Assembly (NCBI GenBank): GCA_020025955.1
Contig: JAHHRF010000042.1
Location: 1 to 14,949, forward strand
Source: Sutterella sp.
GTDB lineage: Bacteria; Pseudomonadota; Gammaproteobacteria; Burkholderiales; Burkholderiaceae_F
Direction: 5' to 3'
Length of the DNA: 14,949 bases
Shown: positions 12,325 through 14,949 of the stretch, one piece after another
Layout: every line of letters begins with the position of its first letter
Numbering within the stretch: position 1 is the first letter of the stretch
Notes under the pieces: generated by a model
The model's input: the letters and a program-made list of their open reading frames with translations, nothing else
Told to the model about the DNA's origin: nothing
Databases searched by the model: none
Position numbers and translations under genes: made by a program

Positions 12325-14949
12325 ATGCCTTATGTACAACCCGCCCCCACTCAAGTGGTGGAAGGCTTTTCTGAGTACGTGTTAGAAAACGGCTTACGCG
12401 TCGTACTTTATCCCGAAACGAGTCAACCCACGGTGACGGCGTGTATCACGTACCGTGTGGGCTCGCGCCATGAAAACTATGGCGAAACCGGGATGGCTCA
12501 CTTGTTAGAGCACTTGATGTTTAAGGGAAGCACGAATATTCCGTGCCCGACGCAAGAATTCACCGATCGTGGTTTCCGTATGAATGGGTCCACGTCGCTT
12601 GACTACACCAACTACTACCTTACCTTTACGAATACGGGGGATAACCTCGACTTTGCCCTGCGTTGGCACGCCGACGCGATGGTGAATTCCTTTATCCAGC
12701 GCTCCGACTTGGACACCGAAATGACCGTGGTGCGTAACGAATACGAAATGGGGGAAAACAACCCCGTTAACGTGTTATTTAAGCGCATCCAAGGGATTGC
12801 CTTTGATTGGCATAGCTATGGTCGTCCTACGATTGGGGCCCGAAGCGACATTGAAAACGTGGACATTGCCCACTTGCAAGCGTTCTATCGCCGCTACTAC
12901 CAGCCCGATAACGCGACGCTTGTGGTCACCGGCAACTTTGAAACGGAAACGATCTTGGCGCAGATTGATGCGACCTTAGGGGCGATTCCGCGCCCTGAGC
13001 GTGTGCTTCCGCCTGAGTGGACGGTAGAGCCCGTTCAAGACGGGGAAAAGAGCGTGATTGTTCGTCGTCCGGGGGACGCTAAGCTTGTCTTTGTTGCGTA
13101 CCATGCGCCCAGCTCCATGGACGATGATTGGCAGCCCTTGGTGACGGCCGCCGACGTCTTAGCGGAAGAGCCCAAAGGGCGTCTTTACAAAGCCTTGGTG
13201 AAAACGGGTCGTGCCGCCTACGTGGGTTGCTGGAGTTTAGCGGCCTATGCCCCGAGCTTGATCCTCTTTATTGCGCAGCTCAACATGGATCAAGACGAAA
13301 ACGCCGTGCGTGACACCATGGTAGACATCGTCGAAAAGGAATTAGGCTTGAAGCCCGCCACGGAAGACGAAGTGGCACCTTTCCGCACGGATGAACTCAC
13401 CAACTTTGAGCGTGAACTTGCTAACCCCGAGCGTTTAGCCGTGGAATTCTCCAGCTACATCGCGTTAGGCGACTGGCGCTTGCGTTTCGCGGATCGTGAA
13501 GAAATCCGTAAGCTCACGCCTGAAGCGGTAAATGCGGCGGCCACGCGTTGGTTTAAGCGCGATAACCGTATCGTGGGGCTCTTTATTCCTGAAGATGTCC
13601 CGCAGCGTGCGCCCGCCTGCACGGTGGTGGACCCCGCGACGCTATTAAATCGCTACACCTTCCAAGAAGCCAACCCCTATGCGGGGGAAGCGTTCGACAC
13701 GGATCAAGCCAACATTAACGCGAAGACCCTGCGCCACACGGTGGGCGACATTGAGGTGGCGTTATTACCGAAGAAGTCCGCTGGCCAGACCGTCACCGTG
13801 CGTATGCGCTTTGACTATGGCTCCGACTGGGTGAAGAAGAACACGCCCCTCGCGCAGATTTTCCAAGCCTTGTTGCGAGACGGGACGACGTCGTTGTCGC
13901 GTGAAGCGTTAAGCGACAAATTCACCGAACTCAAGCTTGAAGGCTCGGCCTTTAAGTTTGTGACGGACCGTGAACACATTTTGGAGGCGATTGCTTTAGC
14001 GGGCGAAATCCTTCGTGATAGCGACTTCAAGGAAGAAGACTTCCGACAAGAAACGGACGAGATGCTCACGTACTTAGAAAGCCAACGCCGTGAACCCATG
14101 GTGGCGCTCTATGACGTGATGGCGAAGACCTTCCGCTTCCACCCCGAGGGCGATCCCCGTAACACGCCCACCACGGACGAAACCTTGGCGGGCTTTAAAG
14201 CCTTGACCTTGACGGACGTGAAGCGCTACTACGACGAAGTCTTTGCCTTAACCCAAGGCGCCGTGTCGGTCGTGGGTGACTTTGATCCAGACGCCGTGTT
14301 AGACGCTTTGAAGACGCACATCTTCAACCGTCGTACGAGTTCGGCACCCGTGGACACGAGCCCTGCTGTCTTTGAAGGGTCCCCTGAAGGGCGCTTCGTG
14401 GTCGACACCCCGCAAAAGGATAGCGGTGGGTTAATCTTCGCTCGCGAATTTGCGATGAGCTTAGACGTCAATGAACAAGCCCCCTTTATCGTGGCGGACT
14501 GGATTTTAGGTGGGTCGCAAAGCCTTCGTAACCGTTTAGCCACCGCCATTCGTCAGGATGCAGGGTTGAGTTATGCCGTGGGCTCCGGGATTCGTATCCC
14601 CACGGAAGGAAACCTCGCCCGTTGGCGTATCCAATTGATGGCAGCGCCCGAAAACTTGGCGCAAGCCGAGCGTTTGGTCTACGACGTCTTAAAAACCGCG
14701 CGCGAAGAGGGTACCACCCAGGCGGAACTTGATAACGCTCGCCGTGGCTTAATGGAAATGCGTACGCAAAACCGTGGTCGCGATAAGGTCTTGGCTGAAC
14801 AGTGGGTGAACCTCATGAAGACGGGTCACGATTGGTCGCGCTCTAAGGCGATGGATGACGCCATTGAAGCCGTTACGGTTGAGGACGTCAACGTAGCCAT
14901 TCGCGCCCTTTGCTCGGACGGCATGGCGGTCTTTGTGGCGGGCGACAAA
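12325..14949 (+). CDS. Tandem-domain M16 (insulinase-family) metallopeptidase, 3' end outside window
   Basis: 875 codons are open from ATG 12325 to the right edge without a stop, so the C-terminus is missing. The first M16 domain has the inverted zinc motif HLLEH (H59, E62, H63) in GMAHLLEHLMFKG and E139 of VVRNEYE as third ligand, 80 residues after H59, as in the family. The second half lacks a zinc motif but keeps the structural Arg and Tyr of NRLATAIRQDAGLSYAV. About 900 residues with two M16 halves resembles PqqL and other bacterial clamshell proteases. No signal peptide, lipobox or membrane helix is visible at this start or at the in-frame ATG 12289, so the enzyme is predicted to be cytoplasmic, unlike its relative at 2055-4832. 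AGGA (12314-12317) lies seven bases upstream and fixes the start. It is divergent from yciB. Likely a peptide-degrading enzyme; the substrate is unknown. Confidence 0.88.
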   Translation, partial: MPYVQPAPTQVVEGFSEYVLENGLRVVLYPETSQPTVTACITYRVGSRHENYGETGMAHLLEHLMFKGSTNIPCPTQEFTDRGFRMNGSTSLDYTNYYLTFTNTGDNLDFALRWHADAMVNSFIQRSDLDTEMTVVRNEYEMGENNPVNVLFKRIQGIAFDWHSYGRPTIGARSDIENVDIAHLQAFYRRYYQPDNATLVVTGNFETETILAQIDATLGAIPRPERVLPPEWTVEPVQDGEKSVIVRRPGDAKLVFVAYHAPSSMDDDWQPLVTAADVLAEEPKGRLYKALVKTGRAAYVGCWSLAAYAPSLILFIAQLNMDQDENAVRDTMVDIVEKELGLKPATEDEVAPFRTDELTNFERELANPERLAVEFSSYIALGDWRLRFADREEIRKLTPEAVNAAATRWFKRDNRIVGLFIPEDVPQRAPACTVVDPATLLNRYTFQEANPYAGEAFDTDQANINAKTLRHTVGDIEVALLPKKSAGQTVTVRMRFDYGSDWVKKNTPLAQIFQALLRDGTTSLSREALSDKFTELKLEGSAFKFVTDREHILEAIALAGEILRDSDFKEEDFRQETDEMLTYLESQRREPMVALYDVMAKTFRFHPEGDPRNTPTTDETLAGFKALTLTDVKRYYDEVFALTQGAVSVVGDFDPDAVLDALKTHIFNRRTSSAPVDTSPAVFEGSPEGRFVVDTPQKDSGGLIFAREFAMSLDVNEQAPFIVADWILGGSQSLRNRLATAIRQDAGLSYAVGSGIRIPTEGNLARWRIQLMAAPENLAQAERLVYDVLKTAREEGTTQAELDNARRGLMEMRTQNRGRDKVLAEQWVNLMKTGHDWSRSKAMDDAIEAVTVEDVNVAIRALCSDGMAVFVAGDK

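Noticed and set aside
1..14949. Mobile elements, prophage genes, CRISPR arrays, toxin-antitoxin pairs or defence genes.
   Set aside because: No transposase, integrase, repeat-spacer pattern or paired small genes were found; all substantial frames belong to housekeeping or transport families.

Overview
This window is gram-negative chromosomal DNA of moderate GC. It most likely comes from a betaproteobacterium of the Burkholderiales, perhaps a gut-type Sutterellaceae. That placement is an inference from a YihY protein with a long C-terminal tail, a yciB gene followed by a periplasmic parvulin gene, and outer-membrane lipoprotein and TonB-dependent machinery. I cannot confirm the taxon without a search. 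There are no insertion sequences, CRISPR arrays, rRNA or tRNA genes. The window is almost fully packed with housekeeping-style genes.

Layout. (1) Positions 1-1015 hold the 3' part of a peptidase T (M20B) homologue that keeps the fold signatures but has lost almost every metal ligand. (2) Positions 1113-1919 encode a secreted Sel1-repeat protein. Convergent terminators (1942-2026) separate it from (3) a Fur-regulated divergon. Its minus-strand gene (2055-4832) is a PqqL-like M16 zinc protease with a lipoprotein signal. Its plus-strand gene (5126-7585) is a YddB-like TonB-dependent receptor. The 293-bp region between them carries Fur-box-like dyads over each promoter. (4) Positions 7586-7926 hold no protein gene. 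They carry a well-formed minus-strand promoter, a structured stretch of about 108 nt and a Rho-independent terminator, which together look like a small RNA gene. (5) Positions 7927-9195 encode the inner-membrane protein YihY. It converges on (6) yqhD (9238-10401), an aldehyde reductase gene with a perfect 14-bp palindrome upstream. (7) Positions 10562-11341 encode a periplasmic parvulin-type prolyl isomerase and 11480-12085 encode YciB, both on the minus strand. (8) From 12325 to the end runs a second, tandem-domain M16 protease, divergent from yciB and without a visible signal peptide.

How the parts work together. Receptor plus PqqL-like protease matches the arrangement known as protease-associated import (Fus/YddB-PqqL type), in which a TonB receptor imports an iron-carrying protein and a periplasmic M16 enzyme cuts it. 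The Fur boxes support an iron role. The substrate is unknown. The most noteworthy observations are this iron-linked divergon with a membrane-anchored protease, the candidate small RNA immediately downstream of the receptor, and the catalytically dead-looking PepT homologue.
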